Assembly: GCF_020360975.1 (NCBI RefSeq)
Contig: NW_025408679.1
Span: 558,001-622,000 of the forward strand
Source: Hirsutella rhossiliensis
Taxonomy: Eukaryota; Ascomycota; Sordariomycetes; Hypocreales; Ophiocordycipitaceae
Length of the DNA stretch: 64,000 bases
Direction of reading: 5' to 3'
Made by a program: the position numbers and the translations under genes. The notes beneath the pieces were generated by a model that had not been told where the DNA came from, did no database searches, and was given only the letters and a program-made list of their open reading frames with translations. Of this stretch, positions 46,850 to 57,146 are shown one piece after another (the stretch's first letter is position 1; every line of letters begins with the position of its first letter).

Positions 46850-49800
46850 TTACCCCTTTTTCGTACTTGCCTGTTCTGCTCGAGACTGCAAGAAGATGGC
46901 AGACAGACAAAGGAAATGCCACTTTGACCTCAGCCGGATCGCGTTGAGCCTCTGTCCCTTCGTCCAGTATCTTTTAGACAGCCGGTATAGCTGCTCCCAG
47001 CTCTCCGCCGTCTTTGGGTCCGCGCGGGCCAGGTTCCGCAGACGGAATTCTAGCACGCGGATCTGGAGCAACTCGGCGTCCTCGAATCTGCCCTTGTCCT
47101 CAAGAGAGGCCACCAGGCGCGACATTTCGTCGAGCGGGCTGCGCAGTGTGTCGGTCTTGGCGCGCGCCTCCAGCACGGCGGCATAGTTGATCAGGGCCGA
47201 CACGCGCTGCTCGCTTCGTTCCAGGTCTACGGCCCCGACCCCCGAATCATAGCCCTTGAGCACGCGCGAGAACATGGCCTCTGCGGCGTCGTCCTGACCC
47301 TGCAGGCGCAGGACGCCCCCCAGGTTGTTCATGCAGATGAGGCTGTCTGGGTCGCTGCTCCGCCCTTGTTTGCTGAGCCGCGCCTCGTAGGAGCGCAGCG
47401 CAGACCGGAGCAGCGCCTCGGCGCCTGTATAGTCCCTTCGCTCCTCGAGCGCCTCGGACAAGTGCACCATTGTTGTCAACGTGGCCGGATCCTCCTCTCG
47501 CGTCTCCGTCTCTCCGTCCGAGTCCCGGCCGGGGATTGCGAGCATGATCTGGCGCCGCTCCAGCACATGGCGCAGCATTTGCTCTGCCGCCTTGGCGTCC
47601 CCCAGGTCTAATAGTACACACGCGAGATCGTCCCTGATGGTGAGCGTCTCGGCGTCGTCGTCTTCCCGCGTATTGGTCCTGCGCAGCATGGCCTTGCGCT
47701 GCTCCAGCACGTCTCTCAGGAGCGATTTCGCGCGCTTCAAGTCCCGCAGCTGCACCAGCGTCTTAGCGAGGTCCCACGAGACCTCGGTGATCTTGAGCGT
47801 CTGGTCTCCCTTGATTCCTGTGAGGCTTCGAATCACGCTTTTAAACATGTCCCTCGCCTCGTAATATTTACCGTGGTGGTGCAAGATCCTGCCCTGGAGC
47901 GCCTTGGTCTTCAGCGCGTCTGGGTCGTCTCCATCTCGCCCCTGACAGCTCTGAATCTCGTAGGCCAGTTTTGCGTGATCGCTGCCGAGGTCATAACGTC
48001 CCTGACGCCACTCGTAATAGGCCATTTTGAACAGGACGTCGGCAAACCGTCTCCGGGTATTGGCATCGGCATCACCATCAGCTTTCACGTCGTCCTTCCA
48101 AAAGGCAAGCAGCGCCTGCGCATGCGGATACACGTCTTCACACTTAGCCCAGTACCCGAACTCGCCGTGCGGAAAGGCCGCTGCGATCATGTTAGCCGCG
48201 CGCGCGAAGCCGCCGCCACGGTGCATCTCGTTGCCAGGCCGGCGGAGCCAGTTCTTGACAACGAGCTGAACAGGTCGCTGCATGGTCAAGGTGTCGGCCC
48301 CGGCGCCGCCGACGAGGCTCTGGGCCCGGAGCGTCCTGAGCGCCTCCGTCCAGCGGAACTGGTCGCGGGACTCATGCGGGGCCACGAGGAGCGCCAAGGG
48401 CATCTCTTGCGGATAGAGACAGGCCAGCTGGGCGAGCAGCGTGATGACGGGCGAGCCGGCCTGTCGCGAGAGGCGGTCAAACTGCTTCTCCAGCGTGCTC
48501 CCCAGCGACCTCAGCTCGTGCCCATCGCCGTCGACAAAGGCGTGTGAGATCCACTCGGCAAACTTGTAGTCGTCCTTTTGCATATCGTTAATATACGTAG
48601 CCACGTCGACGTCATCACTGAGATACGCGCCCGCCTGCACAATGGCCAGAGGGTGCCGATGGAGGACGTCTAGCAGCCCAACGAGGCCTGCCTCGTCAAG
48701 GGCCAAATCCGGCGGCGTCACGGCTCGGAAGAGGCTTACGGCGGCGTCGTACGAGAGCGGCCCGATCTTGACCTCGTACGGCGGCTCCTTGCGGATGAGC
48801 CTCCCCAGCTTGTCGGATGGCGATGTGACAAGAACGCGGCCGTTGTCGGCGTGCATGTGCTTGGCTGCGGCTTCACACGCGGCCTCTTCGACTGCGTTGT
48901 CGAGCACCAACAGCCAATGGCCCCGATGCTCACGTCTGCCAAGCCATTCGGCCACGTACGGCTTCATGTCCATCTTGGGGTCGTGCTCTACACCGGAAAT
49001 ATTGAGCTCGCGCGCCACGTCACGGAACGAGCTGTTGCAGCTCTCAACACTGTCGAGCTTCAACCAAAAGACCTTTAGTCCCGGCTGCTTGCTCTTGAAT
49101 ATGCTGCAGAGCTTGCGTGCCGTCTGAGACTTTCTGAATCCACCCGGCAAATTGTCACATTAGATTGGGTTGGCCAGACGGATGCCATCCGAGAAGACTG
49201 ACCCGATTCCGGCCATGCCCGTCAACACCACGACGGCGCCAACTTCAAGCTTCTCTTGGATGGCTTCGAGCTCGGCGTCTCGCCCGACAAAGTTTGATGT
49301 GAGCTCGGGTAGCGCTGCTTTGCGGTAAGGCGGAGGGAATATCGAGAAGAATCCTTGCCGAGACGCGAGTTAATAGGGGACGGAGATGGCTACTTTCGAT
49401 TACGCCAGAAGAAAGGAGAAAGGTCGAACTCGTTGATTGACATGTTGCAGGGACTACAACTGCATAAAGAACTGTTTTTGCTAACCTCTCTGTTGCAGCG
49501 TCACGTTCGCCTTTTCCTTAAACCCTTTCAAGTGATATGACACTGTCTCGAACGCCTGGCTCTTCGGATCGGCAAACTTGTTCAACATGGTATGTCTGAC
49601 GTCTAAAGCCGATCGCGGTATGCCTTGGAGACAGGCAGAATATTCCGGAACAAGCTGCCAAAGTCAGTAGATGCAGTTTTTTGGTCAGGAACTGATGGAC
49701 TTGGCTCACGACACCAGTCTGATACTCGCCAAGCCCTCTGCGGTCCCTGGAAGATAGGGTTCGTATAGCCATCCGGAAGTCAGTGCGGTGGGTCTCGTAG

Positions 49801-50693
49801 AAGCATATAATAGGGAACTTGAACATGTCACTAGAGGTCATTTCGCAGAACTGCTGGACGACGTCATCGAGCTGTCTCCGCTGGTCATCGTGCTTGTCGA
49901 GATACTTGAGTAATTCGCTGGCCGTTTCGCCACCAGAGGCCGCCGCGACATTGAGGCGTAGCTGGGTAGCAGTCAAGAAGCCGTCATGGCTACCCTGAAA
50001 GGGCGTTCCTAGAAATGCCACACCGACGGTCGCTCTGAGGATAGGCTGGTACGGGCTATGACTCGCTGATGCTCTGTGAAGAGCCTGATCTTGGTGAGTC
50101 CTGGTTCACTTGCAACCATTGAGGATTTGCCTGGACACCAACCCTGCAGAGCAAGAGGCCGCCAAAGCAAGAAGCGACGAAGATGATAGGTCGATCATTG
50201 CTGCCGTCCTGTGTCACGGTTAAGGCTGCGCCTGAGGACGACGGGCGGCACAACCTACCTTGGATCTTCGCATGTGCAGATTCTCCAGCAGCCCATCGGC
50301 ATGGCCGAGCAACCCTTGAGTTGCCGCGTCTCGGTCAAAGTTTGCGTTCCAGTCATACGTGAAGATGCGAGCTTGTGGCATGACAGCGGGCAGCATGTGC
50401 TCATCCTGCAGCCAGTGGACTTGTCCTGATGTTGGATCACGGTCCCTAGTCCACGCTACCCATGCTCTCGGGGAGTGAGTATCTAGGCCATGGATGGCAA
50501 CGATGCTTCTCCCCAGTTAGACTTGTCTGAAAAAGCCGGCATGTGCATCGACTGACTCTATGTCTTGTATGTGGGAAGCATCGCCCTCTTCGTTGGGATA
50601 TACTTGGTTCAACCCGAGTCTCCGGCTCTGCGGGCTACCTTGGCCTTCACTGCGCTCTCCGCTTTCAAAACCGGGGATAGGGGCGGAGGCCAT
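46850..50693 (-). CDS. NLR-like protein: SesB-type alpha/beta-hydrolase, NB-ARC, TPR
   Basis: Seven exons: 50693-50557, 50505-50259, 50208-50143, 50084-49710, 49654-49486, 49353-49203 and 49133-46850, giving 1142 aa, all phases consistent. The N-terminal hydrolase (about 40-330) shows IVAIHGLDTHSP, VHWLQDEHMLP, ARIFTYDWNAN and VGVAFLGTPFQGS, the SesB effector family of fungal NLRs. At the nucleophile elbow (FVASCFGG) Cys142 aligns where GxSxG has Ser. NB-ARC follows: P-loop GMAGIGKS split by the sixth intron (near 376-383), Walker B HWLLVLDN, then VLVTSPSDK. The C-terminal half is a TPR array (for example EALEERRDYTGAEALLRSAL), the usual ligand-sensing part. Fungal NLRs of this layout control heterokaryon incompatibility or defence; the trigger here is unknown. 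It is divergent from the HET gene. Confidence 0.9.
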
Positions 50694-51514
50694 GGATTTA
50701 CCCAACAGCCCGTTTCAGGGGACAAGAGATTGAGCAAAGTGTACGCTAAACAATACTCTCCTTTTTCTAGGAACAGGGAGGCAAACGAAAGGGTGTGTGT
50801 CGCGGTCCTCTTTTGACTTTGGAGAGCTCGTATGGACACATAGCAGGCTCGTCCAGGGACCGGTCGAGGCTTGTTATAGCTAGACGCAGAGCCAGGAGCA
50901 AAGCGGGGGTTGCAAAGGCAGACTTTCTCAAGAACGCTCGAGAGCGCTCAAGAGGCTGGTAGGGGGAATCAATGCCTGCATCTTCCCATGTAGCTAACAA
51001 GGCATAGCGTCAAGACCTATAAACATGGCCGTACGAGTGACCTTGCCAGAACCCTAGTGCAATCGAGTCTCAAGGCCTATTGGCGAGGCCTCCGGGTTGC
51101 TTCGAGGTCCTCCAAACATGGTGGGCGTATGTATACCAGCTCTGTGCATGCATTACACCCCCTGACCCCTAGGGTTGCCTTACCGCCATTTAATACTCGT
51201 CACTTAATACTCGTCACTTACTCTACTCATGGGACTGCGGCCGGCAGATTTCCCGCCAATGTGGCTGTGAGATGCCGCCTCGCATTGAGCAAAAGGTGGT
51301 CCAACCAATGACTGTCAGCTCGGACCAAGTCCGAAGGGAACACCAACTACGCTCCGCCACGCCGAGCTGCAATGCGGGCAACAGCAAGGTGGCGGCTCTA
51401 CATGTCGTGTCGACGTCTCCCGAGATGAGATGGATAAAACGGGCAGGATTTCTCTCGCGCCGGGCTGTTCAGCTTATACGACATGGTCCATGACATCGCC
51501 CCTTTTTCAGAACG
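50694..51514. promoter_or_regulatory. Shared divergent promoter region of the NLR and HET genes
   Basis: 820 bases between the two divergent starts. A 14-bp direct repeat (TTAATACTCGTCAC) occurs twice in a row near 51190-51218. No other gene is seen; short frames lack domains. Confidence 0.4.
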
Positions 51515-53395
51515 ATGAAGCCTCCGTACATCTACCGTCCTTTAGCTACCGGCCACATTCGGCTGTTTGGCCTCAACGTCCCGCCCGATTGCCCACTTAA
51601 CACTCTTCAGACGTTCGAGCTCAGTGAGGCGCCGGCCTACTACGCTCTCAGCTACACCTGGGGCTCGCGCAAACGGACTAGGCCGCTCGAGGTGGACGGC
51701 TGGGTGCTGTCCGTAGGACTGAATCTGTATGCTGCCATTCGGCGACTACGAGGCTCGTCGTTTGAAGAGGATTCCGCACCGGTCAAGTGGCTGTGGATAG
51801 ACAAGATATGCATCAATCAAGACGATATGTCGGAGCGTTCTACCCAAGTACAGCTCATGAAGTTAATCTATTCTCATGCCATCAGGACTCTGATTTGGCT
51901 CGGCCCCACCCCCAATTCTTGCTCGACGGCGTGGCAACTAGTTAATCAAATACACACTATCTTCCAGACTCAAACCCCGTGGGCTAGCACTATAGCTGAT
52001 ATCCCCCTCCGTATGTATTCGGATCGCAGTCATAAGGCCCTGGGCCTTCCAAGGTGGGATAGTAAATTATGGGAGCACCTAAGGAGGTTATTCGAAGTAC
52101 CATGGTTTACGAGGACGTGGATCATCCAGGAGGTGGCCCTATCGCCAAAAGATCCCATTATTATTCATGGACGGTTGAAGTACCCATGGGATCATCTAGG
52201 GTGGGCATCGACCTGGCTACGACGAAATGGATATCTGCGGCTAGCCTGTATCCCTGGCCAGATACAGAACGTCGATACGATATCGAATATTCGGCGATCC
52301 CGCAGCCACTGGCGTCTAGACGCGTTATCCATTGCAACATCTATCAAGTGTCACGCCACTGACCAGAGGGACAAGGTCTACGGCTTACTCGGTTTGGCCG
52401 CCGAGAATCAGGATTTATCGCGCGTTCCTGACGCATTGCGTGCCGACTACGGCCTAACCATTGAGCAAGTATACATAAGAGTCGCTCTATTCTTCATCCG
52501 GGAATACAAGTCCCTCTCTATCCTTACCCGCGCCAGCGGCATCTCTAGCGACGTATCCCGGGCTCAGCGCAAGTATAAGCTTGACTTTTTACCGACGTGG
52601 GTTCCAAACTGGTGCGACTTCACCGTCACAGAAAAGCATACTGCCAAAAGCCTCTCCTGGCTGTCTCATCCAAACTACGAAAACGCGACCACGACTTTGT
52701 GCTTTCTTGAACACTATAACGCTTCATTGGGACGTTTCGCAGAGTTGGTCGAGCCCTTAAATGAGTCGCTTCTGCGGCTGAGAGGCATCAAGGTTGACAC
52801 CGTCGACAAGACAACTCCATTCAATTCGTGCGGAAGGAGCTGTGAGGACTCTCTCCTACAGTTCTTGGAGATTGCGCTACAGTTTCTACCAAGGAATAGA
52901 GACAGAAACACCCTCACGGACTGGATAGCGTCCTGGATTAAGGCTACCACAGCTGAGCAGTACCATCTCGGCGGGAATACAGCGCAGCAAATTCTTAGCG
53001 ACGGCTCCGCGTTCCTTTTTAATAACTTGCGCAGCTATAAACATATACCGCTATGTTTCATGCCTCAAAACAACATTGGGGAGATTATGGATCTCTTGCG
53101 GGAGCTTTCGACAGGAGGCAATCCCGAGTCCTATATCTCGCTGGCTACCAATTTCTGCTTTAACAGAAATTTTATTATTACTTTAGGGGGGCGTATGGGC
53201 ATTGCACCACAGGCCACCCGGCGGGAAGACCTTGTCTTTGTTATCTTTGGGGGAGGAGTGCCTTATATTATCCGGAAACAGAGGGGGGATTCCCTTTTTG
53301 TCGGCGAGTCGTACATCGATGGACTCATGCGCGGTGAGGCAGTTTATGCGTGGCAGCGAGGCGAGATGGAGAATGAAATACTAGAGCTACGATAA
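51515..53395 (+). CDS. HET-domain protein (heterokaryon incompatibility)
   Basis: Single-exon, 626 aa from ATG 51515. The three HET blocks are present: YYALSYTWGS (near residue 43), KWLWIDKICINQDD (near 93) with RSTQVQLMKLIYSHAIRTLIWLG, and PWFTRTWIIQEVAL (near 200). The post-domain stretch CHATDQRDKVYGLLGLAAEN is also typical of this group. The HET domain is TIR-related and in fungi induces cell death when activated by partners, often NLRs. The C-terminal 350 residues are the usual unassigned HET-protein tail. It is divergent from the SesB-type NLR, and such pairs commonly act together; for this pair that is inference. No frameshift or premature stop is seen. Confidence 0.93.
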   Translation: MKPPYIYRPLATGHIRLFGLNVPPDCPLNTLQTFELSEAPAYYALSYTWGSRKRTRPLEVDGWVLSVGLNLYAAIRRLRGSSFEEDSAPVKWLWIDKICINQDDMSERSTQVQLMKLIYSHAIRTLIWLGPTPNSCSTAWQLVNQIHTIFQTQTPWASTIADIPLRMYSDRSHKALGLPRWDSKLWEHLRRLFEVPWFTRTWIIQEVALSPKDPIIIHGRLKYPWDHLGWASTWLRRNGYLRLACIPGQIQNVDTISNIRRSRSHWRLDALSIATSIKCHATDQRDKVYGLLGLAAENQDLSRVPDALRADYGLTIEQVYIRVALFFIREYKSLSILTRASGISSDVSRAQRKYKLDFLPTWVPNWCDFTVTEKHTAKSLSWLSHPNYENATTTLCFLEHYNASLGRFAELVEPLNESLLRLRGIKVDTVDKTTPFNSCGRSCEDSLLQFLEIALQFLPRNRDRNTLTDWIASWIKATTAEQYHLGGNTAQQILSDGSAFLFNNLRSYKHIPLCFMPQNNIGEIMDLLRELSTGGNPESYISLATNFCFNRNFIITLGGRMGIAPQATRREDLVFVIFGGGVPYIIRKQRGDSLFVGESYIDGLMRGEAVYAWQRGEMENEILELR

Positions 53396-53631
53396 TCTCA
53401 TCATATAACGGTGCTGTCATCTCTTGTCAGCGCCGGAAGCTTTCTCCCTGGATGGTGCATCCGCTTCTTGTCGCATATCAAGCCTGCCTAGGATGATTAC
53501 TGATGAAGTGGCGATATTACTACGCAACCGCTGTTGCCTGCCAGGCAACAGCTGATGCGTAGGCAGGCAACAAGCCTTCAATTTGTGTGTAAAGAGCTGC
53601 AAAATTCGCTGCGGTTCGTTCACTCACTTCC

Positions 53632-53668
53632 TGTTCTTTAGATAATTCTCATCAATTGCCTGATGCCA
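53632..53668 (+). repeat. 37-bp block shared with the MULE interior
   Basis: This block runs from TGTTCTTTAGATAATTCTCA to CTGATGCCA and recurs at 56790-56826 with one mismatch. It ends 22 bp before the start of the small Q/N-rich gene, so it is probably promoter sequence. Confidence 0.85.
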
Positions 53669-53690
53669 TCTCTGACCCGTGTGGTGCCAA

Positions 53691-53866
53691 ATGTCTGACA
53701 AGACCCTTGTGAGTTGCCTGGTTGTCATTCGCGCCAACGACGGCTAACGACAAATCAGAACCCAACTGGGTGCGCCATGAATAACACCTGGAACAACGCC
53801 AGTGTTACCAAGATTGGGCAGCAGGTTGGTCAGCAGAACGTGCATGAGGGTCTGAAGTTTTGCTAG
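53691..53866 (+). CDS. Small Asn/Gln-rich peptide gene, 41 aa
   Basis: Exons 53691-53708 and 53759-53866; the 50-nt intron has a GTGAGT donor, a GGCTAAC branch point and a CAG acceptor, and keeps phase. It encodes MSDKTL, then NPTGCAMNNTWNNASVTKIG and QQVGQQNVHEGLKFC. The tract resembles the Asn/Gln/Gly amyloid-forming N termini (PP/RHIM-like or sigma-like) found next to fungal NLRs. That reading is inference. It could instead be the surviving first exons of a longer ankyrin or NLR protein. Its good intron argues that this is, or recently was, a transcribed gene. Confidence 0.45.
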
Positions 53867-54372
53867 TTTTGCCGTTTTGCTTCGTTCGCCCCGTTTTCAA
53901 ACGCGGGTAATTAGATGCGCTTTGAATCGGGCGAAAGCTGAAAGTCTGGCCGGAACAATCCGAAAACCCCGGTGGCGCACCCTTCCCTTCTCCATCCTGT
54001 GCATGGATTGATGTTATTGTCAGAGAGCAGCATTGCGATTGGGCTATTTCCATCACCATCATCTGTCGCATATCGCGGCTCAGCCATCTCTTATTGTTTT
54101 AGGCGTCATAGTAGTCAGCATGTGGGTGGGCAATTAACGAGTAAGCCGTGGCCGTCTCATCCGGGGCGCCCTCTGAAGATTCTCCAATCAGTTTGTATAA
54201 CTTCCGCCTAGCCGAGTCTCGCTGATGAGGCCGACCGCATCGCGTGGACTGCGTCCTTTTTTTTAGCAACCTTGACTTTTTGTTACATAAACCTGGATTT
54301 GCTCTACAACCGGACTGCCAGAAGATCCGCTTTCGCATCTACAGGCCACAACAGTTGGTTGTTGGACACAAT
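53867..54372. other. Intergenic stretch, no gene seen
   Basis: 500 bases between the two Q/N-rich genes. The open frame upstream of 54373 is in the same frame as the next gene but has no ATG. Confidence 0.4.
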
Positions 54373-55326
54373 ATGGTCAACCATGAGCCAACACCGAGTA
54401 CCTTCAACAACAAGGACAACACGTCACACATTCAAGCCGGGCAGCAGACCGTCCATGGCGGTATTAACAACTACTACCATGGTCAGCCAGTGTCGGATAT
54501 CGACCCATTGAGACGTGTCACACACAGGATATCTCCAACAGGTCGACCCCTACCATCTATACTATGTCAAACAGCCACACCAACCATCAACATTATGCAC
54601 ACGTTATAGGCACCTACACTATGTGATCAGATGCTTCTAGCATCTCCCAGCCACTCCTTTATATTATCTATAAAGTTGTTGCTCTTTTTCCCTCCAGATA
54701 GCTAAATCAAGAGTTCTTCCACTTCCTGATCTTCATGCTTACTGCTGCTCTACACCTCGTGCGATAAGACGCTATCTTTCTCCGCCGTCTTCTTGTACGT
54801 CAATTCATACCGTGTCGTACAGCTAGCTAGTATGTGTCCCCGCCCAAGCTTGGCAAATTCTAACTTGACGATAGATCCAGATGACACTGAGACCTCAGGT
54901 TGAGCAACTCCTACAGCCCCTTCGTCTAGTTGCACCTAACTCACCGTCCATACAGAAAACCCAGCTGATGACTTTGTCAAGGCAGGTCCACACCAGGCCA
55001 TACCCGTTATGTCGTGATGTGGACGGATCTGACTTTGGCAGACTCAGCTGGATAGAAAGCATCTAGGGGCTGCCAGCAACGGCAATGTTCGACAACTTGA
55101 ACAATTCTTGAACAGTGGCGCATGCCTCAACACTGTGGATTCCGAAGGGCAAACGGCCCTTCTTCATCTGGCTGCCTCGGGGGGGCATGACAAGGCTATG
55201 CGGATCCTGATCAAGCGTGGGGCCAACAGGGGCGCCAGGGATGCCTCGGGCTCTGCACCTGCGACCTCGGCAAGGAGGTTTGGGCACGCTGGACTGGCGA
55301 ACAGGCTGCAGTCGAGCTTGATATGA
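54373..55326 (+). CDS. Q/N-rich N terminus plus ankyrin repeats, small protein
   Basis: Proposed exons are 54373-54481, 54881-54898, 54956-54981 and 55042-55326 (145 aa); all phases fit, but the third intron needs a GC-AG donor (AAG|GCAGGT) and the first is 399 nt. The protein reads MVNHEPTPSTFNN, then SHIQAGQQTVHGGINNYYH, an acidic linker DDTETSENPADDFVK, then ankyrin units beginning LGAASNGNVRQLEQFL and LLHLAASGGHDKAMRILI. The segment IQAG resembles the RHIM core (I/V-Q-V/I-G), and the Asn/Gln/Gly/His-rich tract resembles amyloid motifs of fungal death effectors. The ankyrin part (55042-55326) is secure; the joining of the N terminus to it is inference. It is followed directly by a RIP-degraded repeat. 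Confidence 0.45.
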
Positions 55327-55426
55327 TCTTTCTTGGGCCTCACAGTGACCAGATCACACATTAAGATTGTGAACATTAGACTTTAAAAGTGGGCGCCCGT
55401 GGCTACCTATAGGCTATCACGACCCA

Positions 55427-55745
55427 ACGAGGGTCTTAATACCTAACAAGGGTCCTAGTAGGCCATAGACTAATATATAGCTATTAAAGGTTAGGCTCAC
55501 GCCTATACGCACTAATAGGCGCGCCCCCTTATCCCTAGAAGCGGCGATAATACTATCGCTATATCTAAAGGCACCGAATACGGTAGTTAATTAGTAGAAT
55601 ACTAAGGAAGTTACTTAATAGATCTAGGTAACTATAAGCTACTAGATTAATAGGGAAACCTATTCTCCCTTTTACTATATATATATATATATATATAATT
55701 ATACCTATAAACTCCTTCTTTTAAGTAGGATAGTATAATTATTAC
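55427..55745. repeat. RIP-degraded dispersed repeat, copy B
   Basis: Second copy of the repeat at 141-450, same orientation, with more C-to-T and G-to-A changes (for example CGCCGTATCCGG in copy A against CGCTATATCTAA here). It contains a longer TA run (55675-55697). No open frame of 60 codons lies in 55377-56401. Confidence 0.75.
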
Positions 55746-56513
55746 ACCAGCTAATAATGCAGCCTAACGACTAGGGGGTATTCTCCGCCAAGTTACACAT
55801 TGTTTCCGGCGTGCACGGATCAAAACAATTGTGACCTCAAGCATTTTGGAGATTGGGAACAGGCTGTTTGGTACACACAGTACTAAGAGTACTCTTAGTT
55901 GCTGTATGGGGTGGAATTCACGCATGAATACCCGCTACAGCCGCTGGCAGCCTAGTTAGTGTCGTGGCTGAGGCACAAGTCGGCTGAAACAGCATGCGCG
56001 GCAATCACTCTCAAACAAAAATCGAGCTTGGTGTTATAAGGGTACCAAAACCCACAAGGAACTCTAGGCTACGTAGCCAAATAAGAGATCCCGTGGCCAT
56101 GTAGCTTTGGAAGCAAAAATATTCACAAAGACGGGGCAGGGGCAGCTTCGACATAGTCCCCTCGTCACAGCAATTCGTCGCCAGCTCCCAAGTCGGAGGA
56201 GGTCATTCCGACCAGTACGGCCACTCAACTCGACTTATATGAGAAAAGGTTACTATTAGTTGCTTACAAGTCCGGATCGTGTCTACACAGTATACACTCA
56301 CTCGATCTGTGACTTAAGCTAGCATACCTCACAGTGTCGTCGAGTTAAGTCTATTGATGATGTCATGTAGCTGCAATTATGCTTCACCGCACGAGGTTTG
56401 CCTAAGAGATTTGAGTTTGAGCGGCTGAAATCGAGGATGGGATGTGCGTGTCGGGAGTCTTGGACTTGTTGCCTACTAAAGAGTAAAGACGCGATATAAT
56501 ACTTCGGAGTGTG
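55746..56513. other. Intergenic stretch between repeat and MULE, no gene seen
   Basis: About 770 bases without a credible gene. It is the left flank of the MULE insertion; the uninterrupted target sequence would join 56522 to 60050. Confidence 0.5.
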
Positions 56514-56522
56514 GTCTGGAAC
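56514..56522 (+). repeat. Left 9-bp target site duplication of the MULE
   Basis: GTCTGGAAC, repeated perfectly at 60041-60049 on the other side of the element. Nine base pairs is the standard duplication size for Mutator-like elements. Confidence 0.9.
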
Positions 56523-56628
56523 GAGTAATCAAACATACACTCCAGATTTTCAAACATACACTCCCGACCTAAGCCCCATTTGGAAGAAGACCCCGCCACC
56601 AAAATTTGGCGCGCGCTTTCCCAACGCC
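56523..56628 (+). repeat. Left terminal inverted repeat of the MULE
   Basis: 106 bp, inverted match to 59935-60040 with about one mismatch (CCAGAT against CCTGAT). Confidence 0.92.
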
Positions 56629-56789
56629 GCTGCCGCGGCTGCCTGCCTAGATATATTGTCGCATATCACGCCCGTGTCAGTTCCTGAAACCTTATGCTCG
56701 ATCACTGCCACTGCTGCGCCGGCTTCGCCGCAATGATCGGGGTATATATTGTTGCACGAATGTGTGCATCCAATTCTTTTCCTTTCCTT

Positions 56790-56826
56790 TGTTCTTTAGA
56801 TAATTCTCATCAATTGACTGATGCCA
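56790..56826 (+). repeat. 37-bp block shared with the 53691 gene upstream region
   Basis: Second copy of the block at 53632-53668, one mismatch (C to A). It lies inside the MULE, between the left TIR and the transposase 3' end. Confidence 0.85.
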
Positions 56827-57146
56827 CAAAGATCAACCGCTGTCACGTGCGAGGTGTGGGACACTATTGTCTGACATATATGGATTCTATCTGCAATTAT
56901 TACCAACGCCGGAAGATGCATCCCTTAGAGTCATTCAATTGAAGCTATCAATAAGCCCGGCCCGATCGATCTTCCGATATATATACAATATGCATATAAT
57001 GGCGGAAGGTCTTTGCCTACCTCTGTGACTGTGACTGTGACTGTGAGGAAGGATCCGTCCGACGCGGCGGAGGGCGAGGCACGTAAGGAACGAATTTGTG
57101 ACCGGCCTGCCTGCTAGTTTTGTATGGTGCCGTGTCCTCTGATCCC

